Source: a bacterium
Lineage (GTDB): Bacteria; Armatimonadota; Abditibacteriia; Abditibacteriales; Abditibacteriaceae
Assembly (NCBI GenBank): GCA_004172935.1
Contig: SDZD01000001.1
Coordinates: forward strand, 238,635 to 302,634
Direction of reading: 5' to 3'
Length of the DNA: 64,000 nucleotides
The notes under the pieces were generated by a model. That model did not search any database. It saw nothing but the letters and a program-made list of their open reading frames with translations, and was not told where the DNA came from. The position numbers and the translations under genes were made by a program. The first letter of the stretch is position 1. Each line of letters begins with the position of its first letter. This document shows positions 25,161-34,708 of the stretch, piece by piece.

Positions 25161-26873
25161 TTAGTTGTTTGAGCCTTTGCCGTAGATTCTTGCGTAGTTG
25201 CTGACACCACGAGTCACGCCATCAACCACACGCTGGCACCATTCGCCCGAACTGAGCAACGCTTCCTCACGAGGATTGGTGACAAATGCCACTTCGAGCA
25301 GAACCGAAGGCATCCACGTCTTGCGAATCACGAAAAAGCGAGCCTGTGACACACCACGATTCGAAAGGGCGGTTGCCTTGGAAAATTCGCGGTGAATTTC
25401 GCGGGCCAATCCCACCGATTGCGCGGTGTAGTAGAAGGTTTCTGTTCCGTTCGAACTCTTGCTCGGCGAGGCGTTGTTATGAATCGAGATGAACAAGTCA
25501 GCTTTGCGAGTGTTCGCATAGTCCACGCGGCCTTGCAGAGAAATGAAGTTATCAGTCGCACGGGTCAACAACACGTCGGCACCACGCGCACGCAAATTGT
25601 TAGCGAGACGCAAGATGAGGTCGAGCGCGCGATCTTTCTCTTTGGCGCGGGCGCCCTGGGCGCCCGTATCATGCCCGCCATGTCCGGCGTCCAACACGAT
25701 CTTCCAACCACGCAAATTATTGGCTGTAATCGAACCAACGGGGTCGGCTGGCACAGGACCGGGAGGCGGCGCCTGTCGATTGGTAACGACAAAGGCAAAG
25801 ATGGTCGGGTCAGGTGCGTCCATCACGGTGCCCGACAGGTTTTTCTTCAAGTCGAGAGTGATACGAGTCGTACCGGGAAATTTCGAGGGCATTCCGGCGC
25901 GGGCGCGAAGTACATCGCCCGAACCATTGGCAACCACACGCTCGTTGGTGGTGCTGAGAGCGTCAAAGCCCATCGAATAGCCCTCGAAATCGACGTACAA
26001 ACGAGAACTTCCATCCGCCGCTTTCATCGACTTGAACTGAAGTCCATCGGGAATCGGTTTGCTGGTCTTAATCGTGATGGCGATGGTATCGCGCAGAGGG
26101 AAAACCTGCACCGACTCGATGGTCGGAGTCAACACCAAAGTTCCCGACTGGTCGAGGCGCGCCGAAGCACCCAACAACGGGGCAATCGAGAAAATCGGCA
26201 GATAGATTTGATTGGCGACGACCAATGGCGCAGCGCGCAGTGTCTGTTCGTTCTTATCAATCCACGCCTTGTTCTGCCCCATACACATCACGATAGGGGG
26301 CTGGCCAGGACGATTGATCTGGAAGAACTGGTTCTCGATGGGCGTGTTGGGGTTGCCGGGAACGTTGTTCAAATCGGCTTTGGTGACGGTGGCCCCCAAC
26401 AGTGGCATTTCGTCCACCAGTGGCGCCAACACGTCGAGATTCCCGACACGCATCGGGGTTTCGTTCACTCGCTGTAAACCGACCTGTACGGCGCGCACCG
26501 AGTCGATGGGAATCAGAGCAGGGCCAAGAGCAGTTGGCGGCTGTCCTGCTACAGTGGTGTTGTCATCCGCCGCATTGGCAGCTGCTCCACCATTCGTGGC
26601 AATGATAGGCGGGTTAGCTCCCGGCCAGTTGATTCCGGGGTCTCCGGCAAGCGGAGTTTGGGCGGCATTAGCTTTGATGACGGGGCCGCCCATAGGCATC
26701 TCCCCGAGTTCGTGCTCGGAATTAGTGTTGCCAAAAGGTGCTGGATTAGACAGCGCCGGACGATTGACAGCAGGAGCTGCCGATACCCCCGGAATGGAGA
26801 TTACGGCAGAGACGGGCGCGAGCAAAAGCGGCACATGTGCAAAAAAACGACGAAGGCAAGGGCGGCTGTGCAT
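25161..26873 (-). CDS. N-acetylmuramoyl-L-alanine amidase (AMIN plus Amidase_3)
   Basis: This 570-residue exported enzyme cleaves the lactyl-amide bond of peptidoglycan. Signal peptide at the N-terminus (FFAHVPLLLAPVSAVISIPG). A Pro/Ala/Asn-rich linker runs to about residue 110, followed by a copper-amine-oxidase-N-like segment (LVVANQIYLPIFSIAPLLGA) and an AMIN domain (about 270-375). Amidase_3 covers about 390-570: the Zn ligands are in VLDAGHGGHDTGAQG, AKEKDRALDL and ISIHNNAS, and the catalytic Glu in LLEVAFVTN. ATG 26873 is chosen over 26984 because it starts a proper signal peptide. First gene of the amidase-gerMN-murI-rdgB operon. Confidence 0.92.
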   Translation of the reverse strand: MHSRPCLRRFFAHVPLLLAPVSAVISIPGVSAAPAVNRPALSNPAPFGNTNSEHELGEMPMGGPVIKANAAQTPLAGDPGINWPGANPPIIATNGGAAANAADDNTTVAGQPPTALGPALIPIDSVRAVQVGLQRVNETPMRVGNLDVLAPLVDEMPLLGATVTKADLNNVPGNPNTPIENQFFQINRPGQPPIVMCMGQNKAWIDKNEQTLRAAPLVVANQIYLPIFSIAPLLGASARLDQSGTLVLTPTIESVQVFPLRDTIAITIKTSKPIPDGLQFKSMKAADGSSRLYVDFEGYSMGFDALSTTNERVVANGSGDVLRARAGMPSKFPGTTRITLDLKKNLSGTVMDAPDPTIFAFVVTNRQAPPPGPVPADPVGSITANNLRGWKIVLDAGHGGHDTGAQGARAKEKDRALDLILRLANNLRARGADVLLTRATDNFISLQGRVDYANTRKADLFISIHNNASPSKSSNGTETFYYTAQSVGLAREIHREFSKATALSNRGVSQARFFVIRKTWMPSVLLEVAFVTNPREEALLSSGEWCQRVVDGVTRGVSNYARIYGKGSNN

Positions 26874-26959
26874 GGGCAAACGTGAAACGTAAATCGTTAG
26901 CGGCGAAGTCGCCGCACCAATGTTAGCGTTTATAGGGTATCGTAGATGCTCGAAAATGA

Positions 26960-26991
26960 CCAAAAGGTGCGCCCTATAGCGCACCTTTTGG
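26960..26991 (-). terminator. Hairpin terminator after the zinc-ribbon gene
   Basis: Bases 26960-26972 (CCAAAAGGTGCGC) pair perfectly with 26979-26991 around the loop CCTATA. On the minus strand it lies 10 bp after the zinc-ribbon gene, before the amidase leader, followed by TCATTTTCGA. Confidence 0.8.
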
Positions 26992-27001
26992 GCCTTTCTG
27001 A

Positions 27002-27544
27002 CTATAAATTAAGCAAGTACCAGCAAATAAGACCTATAAACGCGCCTCCTCCGATGGATAAGGCGATCTTGTTGAGGTCGAGTTGACGCGCACTTTCGGG
27101 GTCAAGTTCTTCGAGAGATATTAATTCTGGGTGGTCAATAACTTCTGGTTCCGGCTCTTCCGCCGCCATTCGAGCCTCTTCTTCGAGCGCATCCTGCTTT
27201 TCTTTTTCAGCAGCACACTGTGCGCAACGAAAGAAACCAGCGTTCTCGTGAGCATGAAACCAACGCTTGCAATCGGGGCAGTGACGCAGAAAATGTTCTC
27301 CGCACAGAGGCTTGGCTTCAACCACAGCTCCCGATTCCTCATCGGTGGACTCGAAGGTTAAATAGCGCTCATCGTCGAAAACAGGAAATGGCGAACGCAG
27401 ATTGCGGGAGCAAACCAGGCAGGCGAAAGGAAACAACGCGCCGCAATGGGCACATTGCACCCGCCGAGAGTTCGACTCGATCTCGCCGCCACAATGACGA
27501 CAATGTAATTTGGTGGAAGAAGAAGAACTAAGTGTCGCCGCCAT
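27002..27544 (-). CDS. Zinc-ribbon protein with C-terminal membrane anchor
   Basis: This is a 180-residue protein with at least three Cys pairs: CRHCG and CAHCG (residues about 15-35, a zinc ribbon), CLVC, and HCPDC/CAQC (about 88-110, a second ribbon). An acidic coiled-coil-like linker (EKEKQDALEEEARMAAEEPE) is followed by one C-terminal helix (LSIGGGAFIGLICWYLLNL), so the zinc domains should face the cytoplasm. No enzyme signature is visible; a scaffold or sensing role is only a guess. It is 126 bp downstream of tpiA on the same strand. Confidence 0.75.
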   Translation of the reverse strand: MAATLSSSSSTKLHCRHCGGEIESNSRRVQCAHCGALFPFACLVCSRNLRSPFPVFDDERYLTFESTDEESGAVVEAKPLCGEHFLRHCPDCKRWFHAHENAGFFRCAQCAAEKEKQDALEEEARMAAEEPEPEVIDHPELISLEELDPESARQLDLNKIALSIGGGAFIGLICWYLLNL

Positions 27545-27670
27545 ATCCGGTTCTGCCGCTAAGGAACTACTGACGCCTAAACATCTTCAGGGAAATCCTC
27601 ACGCCCCCGAAAAACAAATCCGAGAGCGTGGGACATCCCCTTCAATGCAGTTGTGTGCAGCGAGGGCTTT

Positions 27671-28474
27671 TTAAGAGCGCGCTGCCAACACGATTTGGGC
27701 GAATGAATCGGCCTTCAAACTCGCGCCGCCTACCAACGCCCCATCAATGTGTTCCAGGGCAAGCAATTCACGCGCGTTATCTGGCTTCACCGAGCCGCCG
27801 TATTGAATGCGAACAGCCTCTCCAGCCTCCGCACCAAACTTACCAGCCACTGTGGCGCGAATGACGCCACACACGCGGTTGGCCTCGTCGGCAGCACACA
27901 CTTCGCCAGTTCCGATTGCCCACACAGGCTCATAAGCGAACACGATACCCGCAACTTGTCCGGCCTCGACACCTTCCAGAGCCATCACGGTCTGGTTCTC
28001 GACAACAGCATCCGTGTGCCCATTCTGACGCTCGGTGAGGGTCTCGCCGACGCAAACGATGGGGGTTAGCGACGAACCAAGAGCCGCCAGCAACTTTTTG
28101 TTCACCGAATGATCGGATTCGCCGAACACTCGTCCTGCTTCGCCTTCCAAATCGGGTTCGGGCACACCGAAACGTCCGCGACGCTCAGAGTGGCCGATCA
28201 AAACGAGCTTGGCGCCCGCATCTTCCAGCAATGGCAACGAGACTTCGCCGGTGTAAGCGCCCGAAGCCTTCCAATAGAAATCCTGCCCGCCCACTTCCAC
28301 GTTCGAGCTATCCAACGCTTCGCTCAATGCCGGAAGCGCCGTGAATACCGGGAACAGCCCGATTTGAACGTCCGTAACGTCCTTCACTAATGGCCCAAAC
28401 TCGGCGGCGAAAGCGCGCGCCTCGCTGATGGTTTTGTTGAGTTTCCAGTTACCCGCAATAAAAGGTGTCCGCAT
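27671..28474 (-). CDS. tpiA: Triosephosphate isomerase
   Basis: This 267-residue glycolytic enzyme interconverts DHAP and glyceraldehyde 3-phosphate. The catalytic residues are visible: N9/K11 in FIAGNWKLNKT, H95 in LIGHSERR and E182 in AYEPVWAIGTG. The phosphate-binding IQYGGSVKPDNA and ALVGGASL motifs are present. Between SERR and FGESD there is an extra stretch of about 15 residues (GRFGVPEPDLEGEAGRV), unusual for TIM, which normally reads HSERR-x-x-FGE. It follows the Bax-inhibitor gene after a terminator, so it may have its own promoter. Confidence 0.96.
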   Translation of the reverse strand: MRTPFIAGNWKLNKTISEARAFAAEFGPLVKDVTDVQIGLFPVFTALPALSEALDSSNVEVGGQDFYWKASGAYTGEVSLPLLEDAGAKLVLIGHSERRGRFGVPEPDLEGEAGRVFGESDHSVNKKLLAALGSSLTPIVCVGETLTERQNGHTDAVVENQTVMALEGVEAGQVAGIVFAYEPVWAIGTGEVCAADEANRVCGVIRATVAGKFGAEAGEAVRIQYGGSVKPDNARELLALEHIDGALVGGASLKADSFAQIVLAARS

Positions 28475-28483
28475 AAAAAAACT

Positions 28484-28519
28484 AAAAAAGGCGACGCCCC
28501 TTCAGAGCGTCGCCTTTTT
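28484..28519 (-). terminator. Terminator between the Bax-inhibitor gene and tpiA
   Basis: GGCGACGC at 28490-28497 pairs with GCGTCGCC at 28507-28514. A- and T-tracts flank both sides (28484-28489 and 28515-28519), so it can act on either strand; here it ends the Bax-inhibitor transcript just before tpiA. Confidence 0.9.
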
Positions 28520-28575
28520 CCTTACCACAAAATTGATAATTTTGAAAGCGAAGTCCGCTTCCAAATTCCCTCTTC

Positions 28576-29301
28576 TTAGCGTCGTGAGCCAGCGAGAATA
28601 CGCAAGATGGCCATGAAGATGTTGAAGAAATCGAGGAACAACGACAGCGCTGCCGAGCAGTAGCCGCGTGTATCGTAGCGCTGCATGATGTTCGAGGTGT
28701 CGTACAGCACATAGCCCGAAAACAACAGCAACGTGAACCACGCCATCAGGTAGGAAGTGAGTGGCGAGTGGAAGAAGAACGCATTCGCCAGTCCGCCCAG
28801 AACCAGGCCGATCAAACCAACGAAGAGGATGCCTCCCATGAAAGAGAAATCTTTCTTGGAAACGAATACATAGGCCGTGAGCGCACCGAAGGTGATGGTC
28901 GAAAGCGCTGCCGCTTGCACCAGGATACCGGGTTGGCTTCCCTCATAAATCGCGAGGATTGGTGTGAAGAGCCAGCCAATGATGCCCGTGAAGCCGAACA
29001 GAGCCGCATAGTTCAGTCCTTCGGTACGGGACACAGCTTGTGCTCCATAAGAGAGGCCGAAAATAAGAGCCAATGCCAGCAGAGGAATACGAAGCACGGT
29101 AAGCGCCGCGCCCATAAGTGCCGGAATTTGGAGCGTCAGGATGCCCGCAACGATGCAGCACAAGATGCCCGCAAGAAACAACACATAGGTCTTGCGGATG
29201 AAGCCCATGCGCTCGTCGACGGAGGCCTGCGCTACAGGAATTGAAGCTGAGGAGTAATCAAACGGATTCGATTGATTCTGGTTGAAAGGTTGATTTTGCA
29301 T
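28576..29301 (-). CDS. Bax inhibitor-1/YccA family membrane protein
   Basis: This 241-residue protein has seven membrane segments (residues about 35-235) after a polar Gln/Asn-rich head (QNQPFNQNQSNPF). Family signatures are FIRKTYVLFLAGILCCIVAG and the C-terminal LYDTSNIMQRYD followed by SLFLDFFNIFMAILRIL. The TMBIM/BI-1 family includes YetJ, a pH-sensitive calcium leak channel; bacterial members such as YccA also modulate FtsH. Flanked by pgk (upstream) and tpiA (downstream), so it interrupts the pgk-tpi order without an obvious link. Confidence 0.92.
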   Translation of the reverse strand: MQNQPFNQNQSNPFDYSSASIPVAQASVDERMGFIRKTYVLFLAGILCCIVAGILTLQIPALMGAALTVLRIPLLALALIFGLSYGAQAVSRTEGLNYAALFGFTGIIGWLFTPILAIYEGSQPGILVQAAALSTITFGALTAYVFVSKKDFSFMGGILFVGLIGLVLGGLANAFFFHSPLTSYLMAWFTLLLFSGYVLYDTSNIMQRYDTRGYCSAALSLFLDFFNIFMAILRILAGSRR

Positions 29302-29404
29302 TGAAGTAGTGCCGAAAGAGCTAATGCAATTTCGGCACCATATTTAGGACGCATGGCCCTCAAAACGAGTGTAAGGAACCGTTGCTTAACGTGCAGATAG
29401 CACT

Positions 29405-30622
29405 TTAGCTGACTTTGGGATCCAATACAGCAACGCCAGGCAAATCTTGCCCTTCAAGGAATTCGAGGCTGGCACCGCCGCCTGTCGAAACGTGGCTCAT
29501 CTTTTCATCCAGGCCCATCTGCTTCACGGCCGCTGCGCTGTCGCCGCCGCCGATGATGGTGAGCGCGCCCTTGTCGGTCGCGCGTCCAACTGCTCTGGCA
29601 ACTTCGAGAGTGCCGTTCGAGAACGGCGCCACTTCAAAGCGGCCCATCGGGCCGTTCCACAACACCGTCTTGGCGTTCTCGATAACCTCGGCATAGTTGG
29701 CGATGGTATCGGGGCCGATGTCCATACCCATCATGTCGTCGGGAATCTCGCCGGCGGGCACAACTTTGGTGGTGGCATCTACCGCGTCACGGTCAGCGAC
29801 CAGAAAATCACTCGGCAAACGGAAATCGTAGCCGTTCTCACGTGCCAGCTCGATGAGTTCTCCGGCGATAGGAGCGTCCTCTTCCTTGAAGTAGGAAGTG
29901 CCAACGGGACGGTTCTGAGCGCGCTCGAAGGCGTAGCCCATCGCGCCACCCACCAACAGAGTGTCAACCTTCGGCAGCAAGTTGCGAATGACACCGATTT
30001 TGTCGCTCACCTTCACGCCGCCCAAAATGGCGACGAAGGGACGCTGCGGGCTTTGCAGCAACTGACCCAAAAATTCGAGTTCCTTCGCCATCAACAGGCC
30101 AGCCACACAGGGCTTGCCCTCAGATTTCAAAACCTGAGCCACGCCCTGTGTCGAAGCGTGTGCGCGGTGCGCGGCGCCGAAAGCATCGTTCACATACACG
30201 TCATAACCCGGTGCCGCCAAAGCCGCCGCGAACGCAGGGTCGTTGGATTCCTCGCCGGGATAAAAGCGCGTGTTCTCCAACACCAATACCTGTCCGGGCG
30301 CAAGGCTTTTCACCATCGCGTCCGCTTCCAGGCCAACTGCTTCGGTCGAATAATGAACGTCGCGTCCCAGCAACTCCTGCAAATAAGTCGCGATGGGTTT
30401 GAGTCGCATCGACTCGACAACTTTGCCCTTGGGACGCCCAAAGTGCGCCATCAGCACAATGGAAGCACCGGCATCAAGCAGGTATTGCAACGTTGGCAAC
30501 GTCTCGCGAATACGCGCATCATCGGTGATTTTTCCGGTTGTTTCGTCTACCGGAACGTTATAGTCCACGCGCACTAGCGCGCGCTTTCCACCCAGGTCAA
30601 TGTCTTTGATGGTTTTTTTCAT
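29405..30622 (-). CDS. pgk: Phosphoglycerate kinase
   Basis: This 405-residue glycolytic enzyme transfers phosphate from 1,3-bisphosphoglycerate to ADP. Signatures are [20 protein letters not shown] at the N-terminus, [46 protein letters not shown] in the middle hinge, WNGPMGRFE and [29 protein letters not shown] at the C-terminus. Length matches the family. It starts 53 bp from the divergent HEAT-repeat gene. The gap gene is about 9 kb away. Confidence 0.97.
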   Translation of the reverse strand: MKKTIKDIDLGGKRALVRVDYNVPVDETTGKITDDARIRETLPTLQYLLDAGASIVLMAHFGRPKGKVVESMRLKPIATYLQELLGRDVHYSTEAVGLEADAMVKSLAPGQVLVLENTRFYPGEESNDPAFAAALAAPGYDVYVNDAFGAAHRAHASTQGVAQVLKSEGKPCVAGLLMAKELEFLGQLLQSPQRPFVAILGGVKVSDKIGVIRNLLPKVDTLLVGGAMGYAFERAQNRPVGTSYFKEEDAPIAGELIELARENGYDFRLPSDFLVADRDAVDATTKVVPAGEIPDDMMGMDIGPDTIANYAEVIENAKTVLWNGPMGRFEVAPFSNGTLEVARAVGRATDKGALTIIGGGDSAAAVKQMGLDEKMSHVSTGGGASLEFLEGQDLPGVAVLDPKVS

Positions 30623-30675
30623 AGCGCTCTAAGCATAGCGGCGCCTCTGCTACTTCGGCCAAACTCCTTGGCCTC

Positions 30676-33600
30676 ATGCTCTCCACCCAACTCCTCGCAG
30701 AGCTAGAAACTCTGCCCTACTCGACACGCCAACAGCGCATGGTCGAGTTAGGCCGCGACTCCTCCAATTCCGCCCTATTCGATGAACTTGAACGCGGCGA
30801 AACCTCTTACGAACGGCGTTTGGCCCTGCAAAGTTGTGCGACTTCGCGCGACGGCGAACGAGTGCTGCGCCTCATCTTCGACTCGTCCCGCCTTGTGCGT
30901 AGCATGGCGCTGCGTATGCTTCCTATCGCCGCAACCGATGAGCAAATTGCGCGCGTAATTCCCCAACTTGCTCTAAAGTCGCTGCGCCGCCTTTTGATCT
31001 ATCTACAGCGCCACAAGCGCGAGGCAACGGTTGAGGCTGTTATCAATGCCTGTATAGAATCACGCTCCAGCAGCGAATTACCCGAACTGCTTCCCTTCGC
31101 CTCGCTCGAATTGGCACGCCAACTACTGCAAACCGACTTCGAGCGCGCCTCCGAAAACGATTTAGGCCGTCTGGCCTATTGGCACACCGAACTCGCACTC
31201 GAATACGCCCTGCAACTGGTGCGTGGTTTAAGCGAACCCGATGGAGTGGTGCTGAAAAAAGCCAACAAGGTGCTAGATGCGGCCGGTGCATTCCGCACCC
31301 CACGTGAACGCGAACTGGCATTGGAATTGGTGCGCGAACTGAACCGCCGCTACCCCCTTGCCCAACTCCAGTTGAACCCTTTGTTTCTTTCGGGAAGCGC
31401 TCAGGAGTTGGCAGAAATGGTAGTCGCAAGTGATGAGGTCGTCAAGCTCACATGGGCGGCGCGCGCACATCACATTGAAGAAAGCGTTTTAGTTGCGCTG
31501 ATGCATTCACAGGGGCACATCAAATGGGATTGGCATCAGATGTTAAAGCACATGCCACTGGAAACTCGCGCCACGCTCCACAACGAGTTCAACGCCAGTT
31601 GGCGCGGCAAATTTGGAATTATCCCCATCTCGCTTTTAGAATTGCTGCCACGCGACTTACGCAACGCACAGGCCCGTCGCCATCTTCAAATCCCCGATTT
31701 AAAAGCGACGCCCGCCAATTGGCTTCCCTATATCGCATTACTTCCTGCCGACGAAGCTGCGGCAAACGCACAGCCTTTTGTGGGTGCCCCCGACCCCATA
31801 TTTCGTGCAGCGGCACTGGCGGCATTAGTGCGAAACGCCCGCTACGAGCGCCATAACATCGGCGCCATTTTGGAATTGCTGCAAAAGCGCGCCAACGAAC
31901 AAGACCCGGTGCGTATGGCGATGCTCGGCGCTCTGGCGCAGTTGCCGCCCTCAATTTTCACAGAGGAGCATCTACCAGCTCTGGCAACCATCCAACGACA
32001 GGCACTCAATGCGCGCGATTTGTCTTATGGCACAGCGGCGCAACTAGAGCGGCTGGTCGTCGCCCTGTTGCCCCATTACCCCGAATGGGCGGGCGTACAA
32101 ATCACCGAACTGCTCAAAGAGCGCGGCAGCATTTCGTTCTTCGATTTACAACACCGCCTCAACGATTCGCAGATGCGCGCCATCGGCCCGCGTCTACTAC
32201 CGCTGTTCAACGCATGGGCGTTACGCGAACACACTCCTTTCATCGGCGCGATGCGTGCTTTCGGGCGGCGCCTCAAGGCGTGGGACGAGGGCGCTCAGTT
32301 GCTCGTCGATTACTTGACGGCTGCCCCCGATCACCACGTCGCGGCAGTCGCCAATATTCTGGCCGAATTTCGCGGCGATCTCTGGAAGCAAGTCGCGCCT
32401 CAACTTCTGGCAAGCGACGAAAGTTGGGCGTTGCAGCATGTGATGACGAAGTTCCTGACGCTCAAGCGGCAGGACTTGCTCACGCCCGCCATTTTAGGCC
32501 ATCGCCGCTTGAACGGGCGCTTCGCCTCAGGTCGAACACGCCAGGTCTTTCCAGCGGAGACAGGTTTCTGGCGCTGGACACCAACACAGCAAGGCTTGTT
32601 CGCCCAAACATTGGCAGAGGTTCTGTACGACACTTCGCGCGACTCCCCCGGCGCCTTCTTCGCCATCAATCGCCTGTGCCAATTGCCCGACGTAGTGCCA
32701 ACCGTTCTGCTCGAACAGGCGCAGTTCTCCAATCCTCAACTCGCATGGCGCGAAGCCGCCTTGCGCGTGTTGTCGCGCCTTGATGCAGGTCAGGGTGTGC
32801 CAACCCTGTTGGAAGCGCTCGACGACGAACGCGCCCGCATCGCCATCTATGGCCTCCGTCGCGCATTGCTCGAAATGCCCGCCGTGCGAGCGCTCGATAT
32901 TTTGCGCACCGTACCGTTGCAAAAAGTCACCGTCGCCAAGGAGGTAGTGCGTTTACTGGGCGACCTCAAGTTGCCCGAAGCCTTCGATTATTTGTTGGAA
33001 ATGGGACAGCGCGATTTACACCGCGACGTGCGCGTTGCGCTTCTACGTGCCCTGTGGGAACACCTCGAAGACCCGCGTTCATGGCCGATTCTCGAAGCAG
33101 CCGCCATTAACCCCGACCCAGCGGTAGCGACAATGGCCGCGCGCACCACCAATCCACGCCTATCGCTGGAATCTCGCTCCCGCCTCAACACCGTTCTCGC
33201 TCAGCTGCTGCGTCATCCCGACTCCCGTGTGCGCTTGCAGGTGCTTCAAAACGGAGCTATTGGCGCCATCTCCGACCCGCAAAACCAACTGCTTGAGCCT
33301 CTACTGGACTGCCTCGATTCCAAGGTCGAAACAGAGTACCTCACCGCTGCCAAAACTATTTGGAGCACCTACACCAAAACACGCTCCGAAGCCGTAGCGC
33401 GTCGGGCCATCGAAAGCACTTTCAAACGCCTATTGCCTCGCCGTCGCGCCCTAACAGGAGTGCTAAATACCTACAAACAAGACGCTGCTTTTTCGCGCGG
33501 CCACATAACCAGAGGCGCCCAGATGGTGTTGGAAATACTGGAGTGCGATGAGACCCTACTCATCCAGCGCCTTGATTTTGCCTTCGCCGTCTCACCAGTG

Positions 33601-33915
33601 ACAGAGTGCGCCACACAAATCGAGGCACTCGCCGAACAAAACAAGATTCATGAAGGCGTACTATTTTCGCTCATCACCTCAATGGGCGGCTATTACGGCA
33701 CGACTGTCTCGCGACAGTACATCTTCAATCGCTGGCGCCACGCCTCATCACCCATTCTTCGGCGTCTCGCGTTAGCGCTTCTCGTCAGTTTGGCTTCTGA
33801 TACCAAAGGCTGGACGCCCGCTCGAATCGAGGCATTGGTCGAGTTTCGCTCCGATGCAGCTCCTCTACTTTCGAGTGCTGCCCAGTTCATTTTTTGGCCG
33901 GGAGAGGAGGAGTAA
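30676..33915 (+). CDS. Very large HEAT-repeat protein (1079 aa, unknown function)
   Basis: This is a 1079-residue all-helical soluble protein composed of degenerate HEAT-type repeats, for example DSSRLVRSMALRMLPIAATD, DPIFRAAALAALVRNARYER, RDVRVALLRALWEHLEDP and PDSRVRLQVLQNGAIGAI. There is no signal peptide, membrane helix or catalytic motif. HEAT arrays are protein-interaction scaffolds. Close relatives of this length occur in actinobacteria and planctomycetes without known roles. It is divergent from pgk, and its 3' end overlaps the convergent methyltransferase gene by 29 bp. Confidence 0.8.
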   Translation: MLSTQLLAELETLPYSTRQQRMVELGRDSSNSALFDELERGETSYERRLALQSCATSRDGERVLRLIFDSSRLVRSMALRMLPIAATDEQIARVIPQLALKSLRRLLIYLQRHKREATVEAVINACIESRSSSELPELLPFASLELARQLLQTDFERASENDLGRLAYWHTELALEYALQLVRGLSEPDGVVLKKANKVLDAAGAFRTPRERELALELVRELNRRYPLAQLQLNPLFLSGSAQELAEMVVASDEVVKLTWAARAHHIEESVLVALMHSQGHIKWDWHQMLKHMPLETRATLHNEFNASWRGKFGIIPISLLELLPRDLRNAQARRHLQIPDLKATPANWLPYIALLPADEAAANAQPFVGAPDPIFRAAALAALVRNARYERHNIGAILELLQKRANEQDPVRMAMLGALAQLPPSIFTEEHLPALATIQRQALNARDLSYGTAAQLERLVVALLPHYPEWAGVQITELLKERGSISFFDLQHRLNDSQMRAIGPRLLPLFNAWALREHTPFIGAMRAFGRRLKAWDEGAQLLVDYLTAAPDHHVAAVANILAEFRGDLWKQVAPQLLASDESWALQHVMTKFLTLKRQDLLTPAILGHRRLNGRFASGRTRQVFPAETGFWRWTPTQQGLFAQTLAEVLYDTSRDSPGAFFAINRLCQLPDVVPTVLLEQAQFSNPQLAWREAALRVLSRLDAGQGVPTLLEALDDERARIAIYGLRRALLEMPAVRALDILRTVPLQKVTVAKEVVRLLGDLKLPEAFDYLLEMGQRDLHRDVRVALLRALWEHLEDPRSWPILEAAAINPDPAVATMAARTTNPRLSLESRSRLNTVLAQLLRHPDSRVRLQVLQNGAIGAISDPQNQLLEPLLDCLDSKVETEYLTAAKTIWSTYTKTRSEAVARRAIESTFKRLLPRRRALTGVLNTYKQDAAFSRGHITRGAQMVLEILECDETLLIQRLDFAFAVSPVTECATQIEALAEQNKIHEGVLFSLITSMGGYYGTTVSRQYIFNRWRHASSPILRRLALALLVSLASDTKGWTPARIEALVEFRSDAAPLLSSAAQFIFWPGEEE

Positions 33916-34417
33916 GAGGCGCAGGCTCAAAATCGAAGTTCGCGAAGAACTCGATGCGACTGCGCTCGTTCTCGTCGGTGTTCACCGTCTTGTACGTCGG
34001 AAAATATCCGGTTGCCTTCAATCCAAAGTGATGAAAGGTCCCCATCAAATTCGCCCCTCGCCGTGTCGGATAGCAAATGGCGAGGGGCATCGAATAATCG
34101 TGGTGCGATAGCAAGCGAATCGCCGCGAACAACTGTGACAGCGACACAATCCAGAATGGTGGGTCGCACCAAACCGCCCCGAACTGCTGCCCCTGCCACG
34201 TCGGGCGATAAACATCGAACTTCTGGAATCCCTTCAGCCCCGCGAATCGCTCATCCACATCCAAAGTCGCACACGAACTGCCGCGCCGCTCCAACTCCTG
34301 CCCCAAAAGCGGCGCACACAAACAGCACGGATTCTCAAATTGTCCCGCGACATCGGCCAGAAACGAAACCGTTTCATCCGTCCAAAAATATTGCTCCCGC
34401 CCATGAACCTCAAGCAT
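33887..34417 (-). CDS. N6-adenine-methyltransferase-like (EEF1AKMT1/PF10237-fold) protein
   Basis: This 176-residue SAM-dependent methyltransferase-like protein opens with REQYFWTDETVSFLADVA, has the SAM-binding segment PCCLCAPLLGQELERRG, an acidic strand end (ATLDVDERF), KFDVYRP, and the catalytic motif IV FGAVWCDPPFW. This order matches the PF10237 family, which includes eukaryotic EEF1A lysine methyltransferase 1 (first annotated as N6-adenine methyltransferases). The real target may be protein or nucleic acid. ATG 34417 is preferred over 34513, which adds a non-family stretch. It overlaps the 3' end of the HEAT gene on the opposite strand by 29 bp. No partner restriction enzyme is nearby. 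Confidence 0.72.
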   Translation of the reverse strand: MLEVHGREQYFWTDETVSFLADVAGQFENPCCLCAPLLGQELERRGSSCATLDVDERFAGLKGFQKFDVYRPTWQGQQFGAVWCDPPFWIVSLSQLFAAIRLLSHHDYSMPLAICYPTRRGANLMGTFHHFGLKATGYFPTYKTVNTDENERSRIEFFANFDFEPAPLTPPLPAKK

Positions 34418-34432
34418 CAGGAACGAGGATAA

Positions 34433-34668
34433 ATGATTTCGCCCTACTCCCCTACGTCCCAGCACCCAATTTAAAAGACACACATTACTCTCGACTACCA
34501 ATCGGCCTAACAATACTCAGTGCCTTGGTAGCACTGGTTTTGTCACTGATAGGTGGGGTAACATTAGCCATCAATATTGTCACGTATTTCTGCGTTGACG
34601 ATTCGAGTTCGGGCCTCTCCTTCGCACTTGGAATCGGCGGCGAGGCTCTGAACTATAAAGCCAGTTAG
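34433..34668 (+). pseudogene. Possible frameshifted small membrane protein
   Basis: Frame +2 begins ATG 34433 (MISPYSPTSQHPI) with a purine-rich GAGGATAA before it, then stops after 13 codons. Frame +1 carries on from the same point with NLKDTHYSRLPIGLTILSAL and then a long hydrophobic helix (VALVLSLIGGVTLAINIVTY) to TAG at 34666-34668. Joined by a single -1 shift near CACCCAATTT (about 34470), they make a sensible 78-residue one-helix membrane protein. This could be a decayed gene, a sequencing indel or a real frameshift event. The frame +1 part lacks its own good start codon. Confidence 0.4.
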
Positions 34669-34708
34669 AAGGGCAAACAGAACGAAGCCGAACAGTAAAA
34701 ATTTCGCT

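Noticed and set aside
25392..26477. 361-codon plus-strand frame opposite the amidase
   Set aside because: Antisense to a well-supported amidase; composition like other shadows.
29447..30577. 376-codon plus-strand frame opposite pgk
   Set aside because: Antisense shadow of a clear phosphoglycerate kinase, with no recognisable protein features.
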